From: Bacteroidota bacterium
Lineage (GTDB): Bacteria; Bacteroidota; Bacteroidia; Flavobacteriales_F; PHOS-HE28
Length of the DNA: 42,664 bases
Assembly (NCBI GenBank): GCA_018266685.1
Contig: JAFDZY010000482.1
Coordinates: forward strand, 1-42,664
Direction: 5' to 3'
The number at the start of each line of letters is the position of its first letter. The first letter of the stretch is position 1. The notes beneath the pieces are model-generated. The model ran no database searches and was not told where the DNA came from. It saw only the letters and a program-made list of their open reading frames with translations. This document shows, piece after piece, positions 15,976 to 25,061 of this stretch. Made by a program: the position numbers and the translations under genes.

Positions 15976-16887
15976 ATGGAGTGGCAGGCTGCACTGACCG
16001 ATTTCCGCGTACACCTGAAGTTGGAGCGTGCCCTGAGCGACCGAACGGTGGATGCTTACCTGCGCGATGTGGGCAAACTGCGTGATTTTGCCTTGGCCCA
16101 GGCCCCGCCCGTTGCACCGGATACATTAGGGCTGGACGACTTGCAGGAATTCATCACCCAGCAGGCCAAACAGGGCCTGATGGCCACCAGCCAAGCCCGG
16201 CTGTTGAGCGCAGTGCGCAGTTTTTTCAAGAGCCTGCGCATGGAAAAGCAGATCAAGGAAGACCCAACTGCCCTGTTGCAAAGCCCGCGCACTGGCAGGC
16301 ACCTGCCCGTGTTCCTGAGCGTGGAGGAAATTGATGCGATGGTGGAGGCCATCGACATGTCGAAACAATTGGCGCACCGCGATCGTGCCATGCTGGAAAC
16401 GCTGTACGGATGCGGCCTGCGCGTGAGCGAGCTGTGCGGACTGCGGATCAGCCGGTTGAATTTTGCGGACGGTTTCATCCGCGTAGTGGGCAAGGGCGAC
16501 AAGGAGCGTTTGGTGCCAATCGGCCCGGAAACCATGCACCAAATCAACCTCTACCGCAAGGAGGAACGCGTGCACCTCCCCGTGCAATCCAAGGCGGAGG
16601 ACCTGCTCTTTCTCAACGCGCAAGGCAACGGGCTCTCCAGGGTGTGGGTGTTCAAATTGGTGAAAGCCCTTGCCCTAAAGGCGGGTATCACCAAAACAAT
16701 CAGCCCGCACACGTTCCGGCATTCGTTTGCAACGCATTTGGTGGAAGGCGGTGCGGACCTGCGCGCCGTGCAGGAAATGCTGGGCCATGCCAGCATTACC
16801 ACCACGGAGATCTACACCCACCTGGACCGGGAGTACCTGCGCAGCAACATCATGCAGTTCCACCCGCGCGCACGCAGCGGACAGTGA
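15976..16887 (+). CDS. xerD: Site-specific tyrosine recombinase XerD
   Basis: 303 residues, against about 298 for E. coli XerD. It resolves chromosome dimers at dif with a partner recombinase. The N-terminal SAM-like core-binding domain (about 1-90) precedes the catalytic domain. All six active-site residues are present: R149, K173, H245, R248, H271 and nucleophile Y280, in the contexts GLRVSE, GKGDKER, HTFRHSFATHL, LGHASITTTEIYTHL. No mobile-element genes surround it, and its company is housekeeping genes, so a Xer role is preferred over an integrase. XerD against XerC is not certain from sequence alone. Its TGA directly abuts the stop codon of the opposing aminopeptidase gene. Confidence 0.9.
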   Translation: MEWQAALTDFRVHLKLERALSDRTVDAYLRDVGKLRDFALAQAPPVAPDTLGLDDLQEFITQQAKQGLMATSQARLLSAVRSFFKSLRMEKQIKEDPTALLQSPRTGRHLPVFLSVEEIDAMVEAIDMSKQLAHRDRAMLETLYGCGLRVSELCGLRISRLNFADGFIRVVGKGDKERLVPIGPETMHQINLYRKEERVHLPVQSKAEDLLFLNAQGNGLSRVWVFKLVKALALKAGITKTISPHTFRHSFATHLVEGGADLRAVQEMLGHASITTTEIYTHLDREYLRSNIMQFHPRARSGQ

Positions 16888-19338
16888 TCACTGCGGCGCC
16901 ACCACGAAGCCTGTGCGCCCGCCCCACAAGCCGTCCGGGGTATGCAGTTGCAGCACATAGGTTCCCGCCGCCAGTCCGTTCAATTGGAACTTCAACGTTC
17001 CATCGCCGGCAGTGCCACGATAGCCTTGCATTGCGACTGTTCCGTCCATGGCGTGTACGCTGAACCGGACCATCCTGGCGGAAGCAGGCAGGCCGGCCAC
17101 ATGCAACTGGTCCACGGCAGGAACAGGCCATGCTTTCAACTGGCCGGCATCCTGCGCGCTTTCTAGCACACCCACCGAACCGGGCCCTTTTGCGAATGCA
17201 TACTGGCCCTTCAGCAGCACGTTGATGTCAATGGTGCCCACGCCGTTGGTGAGGCTGTTGGCGTGCAGCGTTTGGTCGGGATAGATCTGCCAAGTGGATG
17301 CAGGATCGGGCCGGTACACCAGCAAGGCACCTTGCTCGGTGGTGCCAAAGAGGTCGTGGTCCAAGGCTGTTTCCGCAAGGCCGGAATAGTCCAGCTTGGC
17401 GTGCAGTGCGGTGCCGGCGGGCCACAGGCCGTCCACGGTCCAATAGTGCGTAGAGGAGATCTGGTCGATGCCGAAGCCCAACGGTGCTGGATCGGGCGCG
17501 GCCCAGATGTGTTCAATGCGGACCAGGGTGGTGTCTGTCAGCTGGTCCTGGTAAAGCCTGAAGTCCACGTAAGGCAGGAATGCGCTGAAGGATTGGCCGG
17601 GCACCAAGCTCCGCTCAAGGTCCAGCCGGGCCTGGTTCAACCGGTTGTGGCCGTTGAGCACGGCCATGGCAGGCTGGAAGGTGCATTCCAGCGCCAGACT
17701 GGTGAACTCCCCTCCCACCATCTGGCGGTATTCCTGCCGCTGGCCATTGGCACCGACCAAGGTGATGTCCAAGGGCACCTCCTGGTGGAACACGGTGGTG
17801 CCGCGCAGTTTCTGTTGGATATTCAGGTCCACGTCCCAGTCCGGCCCGTTCGGTTGGGCCTGCATGTGCTTCACCACGAACACCGAGAAGCCCGGGGCGA
17901 ACACTTGGTCGTTAAAGAAGGGGTGCAGGTCGTAGCCGGTGGCGGTTTCCAAGGCATCGCGGAAGCCGGCCGCATCCAAGGTGCTGTACGCATGGGCAAC
18001 CTGCACGGCGTGCATGCCCACGCTGAACAGCGAATCGCCAAGGTAGCCCCGCAGGTTGTGCATCACCGAGGCACCCTTGTAATAGGTGGTAAGGCCGTAG
18101 ATGTACGGATCGGGCATGGGAGACAGCGGCTGGAAGCCGCCATCCTGTACGTTAGCCTGGCTGAGCACGTAGTGCTGGTTGTTCTTCACCACGTCCTCAA
18201 AGGCGGGCTGCCCGCCGATCCATTCCTCCACCAAGTGGGCACTGTATTCCGCCGGGCCTTCCTTGAGCCACATGTCCTGCTGGGTGCGCGGCGTCACCAT
18301 GTCGCCCCACCAATGGTGGCCCAGTTCATGCGTGAAAAGGCCCCTGTTTTCGAAGAGGCTCTGCGAGGTCATGAAATCAGGGTAGGCAATGTTGGTGGGA
18401 ATTTCCAGCGCCCCGTCCGTGGTGAACACATAGCCCACGCGCCCCCAGGCATAGGGGCCGTACCAATGTTCGCACGCATCGATGGCTGCGCCGATGTCTG
18501 CGAACTTGGAGGTCATGGCGCCGAGTTGGGCGGGTTTAGCGGTGAGCCGCACCGGCACATCGCCGAAGGCCCCGGCATGGATGAAGTCCGTGTCCTGGTA
18601 ATCCGCCACGGCAATGGCCGATAGGTGCGTGGGGATGCGCTGGCCCATGCGGAAGGAACGGATCACCGTATCGCCGCCGAGCTGCACCTCGCCGAGGAAA
18701 TCGCCCTGGCAGTGGGCCCGGAAAGTGCCAGCACTCTTCACGTGGTAGGTGTAGGTGGCACGCTCCACGAAGGAGTCGAAACAGGGGTACCATACCTTTC
18801 CGAAGTTTGGCGGGATGGTGGTGAGGCCGATGCCGAGGTTGTAGATGTAGCCGCTTTCAAAATAGAAGCCGCCCCAATCCGGGTCGCGGTGCGGGTGCCC
18901 GTGGTAATGCACCGTGAACGCCAGGGTGTCGCCGACCGCCAGGGGCGATGGGAAGTTTACGCGCAGGTGCATGGTGTCCTGGCTGAAGGTGAGCGGGCCA
19001 TTGGGGGAAGTGACCGAATCCACCTGCAGGTCCCAAAGTTCAAAGCGGATGAAGCTTTGGTCCGCCATCAGCGGGGTAAAGGTGATGGTGGTGGCCGCCT
19101 TGATCTGCTGGTTGGCGTAGTCGGTGACATCAATGGCAATGTCGTAGTCCAGGATATCGAACGTGTCGCTGCGCGCAATGATGTCATCGATCAAAGCGCG
19201 CTGCGCGGCCGTGGGCACCGCTGCCGCATGCGGGTGCTGCCTGAAGTAGTGGCAACCATACTGGTAGGGCTGTGCTTCTGCGGCAACAACCGGAATAGCG
19301 GCCGCAAGAAGCATGAACGTGCGCAGGCGAAGCATCAT
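16888..19338 (-). CDS. Secreted M1-family zinc aminopeptidase with T9SS sorting domain
   Basis: 816 residues with a signal peptide (MMLRLRTFMLLAAAIPVVAAEAQ). Residues about 45-240 form the M1 N-terminal saddle. The catalytic domain has H337-E-L-G-H341 and E360, exactly the HExxH-x18-E zinc site (HELGHHWWGDMV, WLKEGPAEY). The upstream exopeptidase motif GxMEN reads G-A-L-E-I-P here, so the Glu is kept but Met and Asn are not. Several hundred residues of unassigned sequence follow. The last 85 residues are a T9SS domain (LKAWPVPAVDQLHVAGLP, GLAAGTYVLQLHTPDG). It probably trims peptides at the cell surface or outside. ATGs at 19338 and 19335 are equivalent starts. A TAGATTCG box lies 19 bases upstream. 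Confidence 0.9.
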   Translation of the reverse strand: MMLRLRTFMLLAAAIPVVAAEAQPYQYGCHYFRQHPHAAAVPTAAQRALIDDIIARSDTFDILDYDIAIDVTDYANQQIKAATTITFTPLMADQSFIRFELWDLQVDSVTSPNGPLTFSQDTMHLRVNFPSPLAVGDTLAFTVHYHGHPHRDPDWGGFYFESGYIYNLGIGLTTIPPNFGKVWYPCFDSFVERATYTYHVKSAGTFRAHCQGDFLGEVQLGGDTVIRSFRMGQRIPTHLSAIAVADYQDTDFIHAGAFGDVPVRLTAKPAQLGAMTSKFADIGAAIDACEHWYGPYAWGRVGYVFTTDGALEIPTNIAYPDFMTSQSLFENRGLFTHELGHHWWGDMVTPRTQQDMWLKEGPAEYSAHLVEEWIGGQPAFEDVVKNNQHYVLSQANVQDGGFQPLSPMPDPYIYGLTTYYKGASVMHNLRGYLGDSLFSVGMHAVQVAHAYSTLDAAGFRDALETATGYDLHPFFNDQVFAPGFSVFVVKHMQAQPNGPDWDVDLNIQQKLRGTTVFHQEVPLDITLVGANGQRQEYRQMVGGEFTSLALECTFQPAMAVLNGHNRLNQARLDLERSLVPGQSFSAFLPYVDFRLYQDQLTDTTLVRIEHIWAAPDPAPLGFGIDQISSTHYWTVDGLWPAGTALHAKLDYSGLAETALDHDLFGTTEQGALLVYRPDPASTWQIYPDQTLHANSLTNGVGTIDINVLLKGQYAFAKGPGSVGVLESAQDAGQLKAWPVPAVDQLHVAGLPASARMVRFSVHAMDGTVAMQGYRGTAGDGTLKFQLNGLAAGTYVLQLHTPDGLWGGRTGFVVAPQ

Positions 19339-19357
19339 GTGAGGAATGGTGAAAGCA

Positions 19358-19365
19358 CGAATCTA
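19358..19365 (-). promoter_or_regulatory. -7-like box (TAGATTCG) for the M1 aminopeptidase
   Basis: TAnnTTTG with T>C at position 7, 19 bases before the ATG at 19338. Confidence 0.4.
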
Positions 19366-19488
19366 CGCGGTGGACGCGAATGGCGTTTGCCTAGCTCAAG
19401 TTCCGTGGCCCGGGACCCCGGGGCCGGCTCCCCACGAAACCCAGGGATAGGCCGGTTCGTTGCAACGGGACCAATCCACCTGTGCCAC

Positions 19489-20481
19489 ATGTTGTTTCCA
19501 TTGCGCCTGCCCATGGCGATATCCCTCGCTGCATCCTTCTTCTGCACGGCGTTCAACAATTCGGCGCAAGCCGAGGTGGTGGTGCACTCCTCCAACGGCT
19601 ATGACGTCCATATCAGTGTGGTACCGATCGCGATCATTCCCAATACATACAGCTGCCCTTGGGGCTATACCTACCGCGTTCAATTGAGCTACACCGTTAC
19701 GTTCACCGGCCCAGGTGCACCGGCCAGCCTATGGGTACTGCAAGGTACTGTGGGCTGCGGCTCCACCTCGCAGTTCTTCAATCTTCCAAATAGCCCATCC
19801 TCCGGCACGGTCAACTCCGCCGCTGCCTGGCGCTCTGTATCCGATTGTGCCACAGCCACCGTGGCTTCCCTGGACTGTACGGATGTGAATGTTGAAATCT
19901 CCGGGCCAGGGATCCCTTATCAGATAATCACCATTCCCGGCTCCACCCTACCCATCACCTTGGTGGACTTCAGCGCAATGCCGGACAACGGGCAGGTCCG
20001 CTTGGATTGGGCCACCGCATCGGAACAGGACAATGCCTACTTCACCGTGGAACGCTCCGCTGATGCCGCCACCTTTGCGCCCGTGCTGCAACAGCCCGGT
20101 GCCGTTAACAGCTCATCCATGCTGTACTACTCCGCCTTGGACGGATCGCCTTTGCCGGGCCTCTCCTACTACCGCCTGCGCCAAACGGACATCAACGGCA
20201 CCACCAGCTACTCACCCGTGGTGGTTGTGGACAACCACGGTGCAGCCGCCGGTGCGTTGGCCATCTCCCCCAACCCCAGCAGCGGGGAAACCATTCAACT
20301 GCCCGCTTCCGCAGTGGGCAAAACGGTGCAGATCCGCTCCATGACCGGCCAGTTGCTGTACACCGTGCAGTTCACGGGCTCCGTGCTGCAATGCCCACCG
20401 ATCGGGACGGGCATCTTCCTGCTCCAAGCCACCGACCCCGTCAGTGGCCGTAGTGAGCAGTGCCTGATGGTGCGGCGTTGA
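19489..20481 (+). CDS. Secreted T9SS cargo protein of unknown function
   Basis: 330 residues. The ATG at 19489 opens a signal peptide (MLFPLRLPMAISLAASFFCTAFNNSAQA); the frame is open back to 18625 but only as antisense of the aminopeptidase. Residues about 30-160 are beta-rich with paired cysteines (STSQFFNLPNSPSSG, SVDCATATV-like stretches) and match no family I know. From residue about 163 comes the fibronectin-like module frequent in flavobacterial cargo (LPITLVDFSAMPDNGQVRLDW, SEQDNAYFTVERSADA, GLSYYRLRQTDINGT). A T9SS sorting domain ends the protein (LAISPNPSSGETIQLP, MTGQLLYTVQF). The same module precedes the tail of the protein at 21260-25051. Confidence 0.78.
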   Translation: MLFPLRLPMAISLAASFFCTAFNNSAQAEVVVHSSNGYDVHISVVPIAIIPNTYSCPWGYTYRVQLSYTVTFTGPGAPASLWVLQGTVGCGSTSQFFNLPNSPSSGTVNSAAAWRSVSDCATATVASLDCTDVNVEISGPGIPYQIITIPGSTLPITLVDFSAMPDNGQVRLDWATASEQDNAYFTVERSADAATFAPVLQQPGAVNSSSMLYYSALDGSPLPGLSYYRLRQTDINGTTSYSPVVVVDNHGAAAGALAISPNPSSGETIQLPASAVGKTVQIRSMTGQLLYTVQFTGSVLQCPPIGTGIFLLQATDPVSGRSEQCLMVRR

Positions 20482-20646
20482 GGGCGCCGTTCTTGGTGCC
20501 TTCCCCGGCAAGGTTTTCACGCCAGCCTATTGCACGCGTTGCATGCTCGAATAGCGGCAAAGCACTTGCTGGGCATGCATTGCGGCCACGGTATCCCGAA
20601 CATCGTATCTTCAGCGCACCGTTGAACCTTTTTGCCACGATTTGCC

Positions 20647-20925
20647 ATGAAGTGCCCGGAATGTGAAGCCAAGAACAAGAGTTCCATTGTTTACACCCGC
20701 AGCAACCATCGCACCGATTTGGGGTTTACGGCTTCCGCCCCCGGCCCGGGCGGCCCGCACCTGCATGACCCCAATGTGCTGGTTGAATCCTTTGAGTGCA
20801 GCAACGGCCACCGCTTTAAGCGCGAAAGCCGAACCGCCTGCCCCAAGTGTGCGTACGGTCATGAGGAACCTGTGGTGACCTTGCTGACACCACGGACAAA
20901 GTACCAGCCGGGGGTGACAGAGTGA
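20647..20925 (+). CDS. Small zinc-ribbon-like protein
   Basis: 92 residues, no signal peptide. Cysteine pairs C3-x2-C6 (MKCPECEAK) and C65-x2-C68 (ACPKCAYGH), plus C51 and H54 (ECSNGHRFK), suggest one or two zinc knuckles. The ends read as rubredoxin-like or zinc-ribbon halves, and the middle (GFTASAPGPGGPHLHDPN) is a loop. No family or partner could be named; a role in binding nucleic acid or protein is only a guess. The closest upstream promoter-like string is CCTTTTTG at 20627. A degraded copy of its last 35 codons lies 179 bases downstream. Confidence 0.6.
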   Translation: MKCPECEAKNKSSIVYTRSNHRTDLGFTASAPGPGGPHLHDPNVLVESFECSNGHRFKRESRTACPKCAYGHEEPVVTLLTPRTKYQPGVTE

Positions 20926-21000
20926 CTGAATCTCAGCGCTGTTGCACGCGGCAAGCGCCGTGTATTGCGCCCACGTTGCAAACGAGGGCGAGGGATGGGC

Positions 21001-21108
21001 GCGAAATCCCAACGGCGTGCCCCAAATGCGATTATGGGCATGAAGAACCCGTTGTTACCATGCTTACGCCGAGGGGGAAGTTCCAGCCGGAGGTAACGGA
21101 GTGACTGA
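21001..21108 (+). pseudogene. 3'-end relic of a second zinc-ribbon gene
   Basis: 108 bases align without gaps to 20822-20929, the end of the zinc-ribbon gene, and continue through the TGA (21102-21104) and four bases past it. The encoded tail keeps ACPKCDYGHEEPVVT and TPRGKFQPEVTE, against ACPKCAYGHEEPVVT and TPRTKYQPGVTE in the intact gene, with many silent changes. The N-terminal cysteine pair is missing, and the only in-frame starts are a GTG inside the upstream stop region and an internal ATG. A short expressed peptide cannot be excluded because the CPKC pair is intact. Confidence 0.7.
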
Positions 21109-21259
21109 GGAACCGGAAACGCAAGAAGGAATGCCTTAATGGGGGAAAGCTGCCTTTTTCCACGATCGCTGAAAACTTAACAAGGAGCTAACCCGGCCGC
21201 AGTGCCCAGTGGCACGGAATTGCCGATATTTGTATGGGCAAGTCCCGTGGTGCCCATCG

Positions 21260-24200
21260 ATGACGACCATGCACGTTCCCGTACGCATACGCCACCTTTT
21301 CGTAAAAATGGCCATTGTGCCCGCTGTATTGGGCCGTGGGGTCAACTCGGCTACAACCTTGCTGTTTGTTTCCGCGATTGCGGCATTCTGTATTCCACAG
21401 ATATCCATGGCGCAGGGGTCAGAGAATTTCACGAACATTCCAACGACAAGCTCCACCAGTTACTTGAACAGGAGTTGGACTGGCACCGACGGAGTGACGT
21501 GGAATGCCACCCTTGCCCGCACGGACCAAACTCTGACGGGCAAGGCAATTTGCACCAACGGAAGTGGAACGGTAACCTCACCCACTTATGCCGGTGGTAT
21601 GGGCACGCTGCAATTCAATTATGTCCGGGCCTTTACTGGAACAGGCACACGTACGATCCAAGTATGGGTCAACGGTGTTCAAATCGGCGGCAACATAACG
21701 GTCAACCCTTCTTCAGACGTTGTTGCTGCTTATTCCGCCGCCATCAATATTGGAGGTGGCGTACAATTGGAGCTTCGCACATTCGGGGCGCAGATTAAGA
21801 TTGATGACATTCAGTGGACCGCCTACTCAACAGGTCCCACGGTAAACTTTACCGGGTCCACCAGTTCTGCCTTGGAGAATTCGGGCACTGCCACGGTGAA
21901 CCTTGCCATCAACCCGGCGACCACGGCAGCAGGCAACATCAGCATCACCATCGGGGGCGGCAGCACGGCCACTTACGGCACGGACTACACCACCACACCC
22001 GCTGCCGTGGGTAATGTGATAACGCTCCCGGTAGCATTGGGGGCCACAACTGCCAGTTTCACCATCAACCTGATTGATGATGCCATCACCGAAGGCAATG
22101 AAACCATCGACTTCACCATCACCGGCGCCACTGGCGGCACCAGCATCGGCGCCGTTGCCAACCATGTGTTCACCATCACGGATGATGACAACACGCCCAC
22201 CATCAACTTCAGCACGTTGAACATCACTGTGCTGGAGAATGCCGGATCGCAAACTTTTGTATTGAGCTTTCTGCCCACCACCCACCCATCAGGGAACCTG
22301 ACCATTACCATCAGCGGGGCTGGCACGGCAACCTACGGAAGCGATTACACCACCGCACCCGCAGGCGGCGGCGGCACTTTTGTTGTGGGCTTTGGCCCGA
22401 ACACCTCCACGGTGAGCTTTACCACCACGGTGATCAACGATGCACTGCCTGAACCCACCGAGAACGCGATTTTCACCATCACCGCCGCATCGGCAGGCTT
22501 CGCCATCGGCAGTAACAACAGCGCCACGCTGGTGATTGGCGACAACGACAGTCCGCCAGCGGTGCTGCTTCCCGGCGACCTGGCCATTGTGGGAGTGAAC
22601 GCTAATGACGGCGCATGCGACGGTGGCGACCCGGCCGATTTCGACTATGTGAGCTTTTTCTGCTTCAAGGAAATCACCTTCGGCACGCAATTGATCTTTA
22701 CGGACAACGGTTATGAACGCTGCACCGCAGGCCAGTGGGGCAATGTGGAAGGCACCGTGCGCATGACCCGCACCGGGCCCGCCATTCCCGCCGGCCAGGT
22801 GATCACCTTCCGGATCAGGAACACAACGGGAACCACCAACGTGGGATCGGTGGCCCCGGATGCAGCGTGGACCTGTGCCAACATCGGCATCGGAGGCACA
22901 ACCCTGGCGCTTAATGCCGGTGGTGAACAGCTCTTTTTCATGCAAGGCGGTACATGGAACCCCGGCACTACCGGCGGAAATAATGCCACTTACACGGGCA
23001 CCGTATTGTATGCGTTCAGCACCAACCCTTCGCCTCCTTGGACGGCAAGTTGCGGCACCGACCCAAACCAACGGAGCAACCTCCCTCCCGGCGTGGAATG
23101 CTTCAGCATGGCCCCTACCTCCGCCACGGACTACAGCAAGTACATCGGTCCCATTACTGCTGCGGACCAGCGGGATTGGATCATCCGCATTGACAACACG
23201 GCGAACTGGAACGCCTATCCGAACTGCGCGCAATACAACAGCCTTGGCTACATCTGGACCACCGCCCCCATTCTGCCCATCATTCCCGGTGCCATGACCC
23301 ACGGCTTGTGGCGCGGCAGCACCAATACGGACTGGTTTGAGTGCAAGAACTGGGATGATGCCCGGATCCCCGATGCGGCCACCAATGTGCTGATCAACAA
23401 CAGTGCCTTGCGCAATTGCGATGTGGGCTTGGCCACCGGGGTAAATCCCGGCGGCACCGGCGTGTGCGCCTCGTTGCAGCAGACCTACGCCACCGTGCCA
23501 GTGTTCAACCTCATCGTAAACAACAACAGCACGCTCAACATCGGCGGGAAATTGGACATCAGGCACAGCGCCGGCGCCGGCATTGTGTACACCCGGGTGG
23601 ATACCAATGCCACACTGACGGCAGACTCCGTGCGGATCACGGGCTACACCACCCCCAGTTGGCAGGCCATGCTGCGCTCCGATGCGCCGGGAAGCCTGGT
23701 ACAGGTATCCGGCGACCTCACCATTGGCACGGGCGCCAACCTGGACCTTTCAGGCAGCTTGGGCGGCAGCGGCACGCTGGAGATCGGGGGCGATTTCACC
23801 AACACGGACGGCGAGGCCCTGTTCACTGAGCAATACAGCCTGGTCACCTTCAACGGCAATGCGGACCAAAGCATCAACAACCCCGGGTTCCAGGAGAAGT
23901 TCTACAACCTGCGGATGAACAAGCCCGGCGGCCAGTTGATCCTGAACGCACCGGTGGCGGTAACCAACCAGTTGGACCTCACCCTCGGCCGGCTCCTTTC
24001 CACATCCACCGACCTGCTCACGGTGAACAGCGGAGCCACTGCGGTGAACGCCAGTGATGCCAGCTTCGTGAACGGCCCGGTGGAGAAGCTCGGAAATTTG
24101 GACTTTACCTTCCCCGTGGGCAAGAACAACAGTTACCGCCCTGCGGCACTGCGCAACATTGCGGGATCCGTTGCTTACGGCTTCACGGCTGAGTATTTTG

Positions 24201-25051
24201 CCGCAGACCCATACGTGGCAGTAGGCCCGTTGACGGCGCCCACCACATTGGACCACATCAGCCATTGCGAGTATTGGATCATCAACCGGTCCGTGGGCAC
24301 CTCCAATGCGCGGGTGGCGTTGAGCTGGGACACTCCGGAAAGCTGCGGCGTAACCGCCGGCGCGCTGGGAGACCTGCGCGTGGCCCGGTGGAACGGCAGC
24401 AACTGGGACAACAGGGGCAATGGCGGCACCACAGGCACGGCCACGGCCGGTGAAGTTTCCTCCGCCGCAGTGGAAACAGCATTCAGCCCATGGACATTGG
24501 CTTCCGTCACCGCCAACAACCCCTTGCCCATCGAGCTGCTCTCCTTTACTGCCGTGCCCGCCCATAATGCGGTGGACCTGCGGTGGAGCACGGCCAGCGA
24601 ACGGAACAACGACCATTTTACCGTGGAGCGCAGCAGGGATGCACTGAATTATGAGGCCATCGGGCAAGTGCCCGGTTCGGGCAATACGCAATCCGTTACT
24701 GAATACGCGGACGTGGACCGCGCGCCGCTGAACGGATTGAGCTACTACCGCCTGCGCCAAACGGACTTTGACGGTACATCCACGCTGAGCGCGGCGGTGC
24801 CCGTGCTGTTCAGTGGGAAAACCGGGTTACCGCCCACTGTGATCTACGGGCAGGACGGCCTTTATGTGCTGCACGATTTCCCCATTGGCAGTTCCTTGGA
24901 AGTGATCGACCCCACGGGCCGTGTGGTCAATTCCTCCGTGATCACTTCGGAAGGCATGGCGCCAATTCCCTTGGCAGGCCTTTCGCATGGCGTGTACATC
25001 CTGCGGATCACGGACGGCCAAAGGGCTGAAAGCACGCGGCTGGCCTATTGA
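21260..25051 (+). CDS. Giant secreted Calx-beta repeat protein with T9SS sorting domain
   Basis: 1263 residues from the ATG at 21260; 21269 is also possible, and 21209 has less support. A late hydrophobic segment (TTLLFVSAIAAFCIPQI) followed by SMAQG suggests a long signal peptide. After a jelly-roll-like N-terminal domain come two Calx-beta domains (about 190-310 and 312-430; for example TATYGTDYTTTP, DDAITEGNETIDFTI; ATYGSDYTTAP, NDALPEPTENAIFTI), which usually bind calcium. A lamin-tail-like domain (about 435-670) follows, then a WRGSTNTDWFECKNWDDARIP module and a beta-helix-like stretch. The tail has the fibronectin-like unit (LPIELLSFTAVPAHNAVDLRW) and a T9SS domain. It is probably a surface adhesin or matrix protein. 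GATATTTG at 21224-21231 is a possible promoter box. Confidence 0.85.
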   Translation: MTTMHVPVRIRHLFVKMAIVPAVLGRGVNSATTLLFVSAIAAFCIPQISMAQGSENFTNIPTTSSTSYLNRSWTGTDGVTWNATLARTDQTLTGKAICTNGSGTVTSPTYAGGMGTLQFNYVRAFTGTGTRTIQVWVNGVQIGGNITVNPSSDVVAAYSAAINIGGGVQLELRTFGAQIKIDDIQWTAYSTGPTVNFTGSTSSALENSGTATVNLAINPATTAAGNISITIGGGSTATYGTDYTTTPAAVGNVITLPVALGATTASFTINLIDDAITEGNETIDFTITGATGGTSIGAVANHVFTITDDDNTPTINFSTLNITVLENAGSQTFVLSFLPTTHPSGNLTITISGAGTATYGSDYTTAPAGGGGTFVVGFGPNTSTVSFTTTVINDALPEPTENAIFTITAASAGFAIGSNNSATLVIGDNDSPPAVLLPGDLAIVGVNANDGACDGGDPADFDYVSFFCFKEITFGTQLIFTDNGYERCTAGQWGNVEGTVRMTRTGPAIPAGQVITFRIRNTTGTTNVGSVAPDAAWTCANIGIGGTTLALNAGGEQLFFMQGGTWNPGTTGGNNATYTGTVLYAFSTNPSPPWTASCGTDPNQRSNLPPGVECFSMAPTSATDYSKYIGPITAADQRDWIIRIDNTANWNAYPNCAQYNSLGYIWTTAPILPIIPGAMTHGLWRGSTNTDWFECKNWDDARIPDAATNVLINNSALRNCDVGLATGVNPGGTGVCASLQQTYATVPVFNLIVNNNSTLNIGGKLDIRHSAGAGIVYTRVDTNATLTADSVRITGYTTPSWQAMLRSDAPGSLVQVSGDLTIGTGANLDLSGSLGGSGTLEIGGDFTNTDGEALFTEQYSLVTFNGNADQSINNPGFQEKFYNLRMNKPGGQLILNAPVAVTNQLDLTLGRLLSTSTDLLTVNSGATAVNASDASFVNGPVEKLGNLDFTFPVGKNNSYRPAALRNIAGSVAYGFTAEYFAADPYVAVGPLTAPTTLDHISHCEYWIINRSVGTSNARVALSWDTPESCGVTAGALGDLRVARWNGSNWDNRGNGGTTGTATAGEVSSAAVETAFSPWTLASVTANNPLPIELLSFTAVPAHNAVDLRWSTASERNNDHFTVERSRDALNYEAIGQVPGSGNTQSVTEYADVDRAPLNGLSYYRLRQTDFDGTSTLSAAVPVLFSGKTGLPPTVIYGQDGLYVLHDFPIGSSLEVIDPTGRVVNSSVITSEGMAPIPLAGLSHGVYILRITDGQRAESTRLAY

Positions 25052-25061
25052 ACACGGCAGC

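Noticed and set aside
17263..18624. 453-codon open frame antisense to the M1 aminopeptidase, and its continuation to 18625-19488
   Set aside because: The opposite strand has a perfect zinc-peptidase signature; the frame is a shadow. The cargo gene begins only at the ATG at 19489.
19402..19430. GC-rich near-palindrome that might be a terminator
   Set aside because: It lies between two divergent genes, where no transcript should end, and only about five pairs form.
22289..23566. 425-codon open frame antisense to the Calx-beta gene
   Set aside because: A shadow of the repetitive Gly/Thr/Asn-rich coding sequence.
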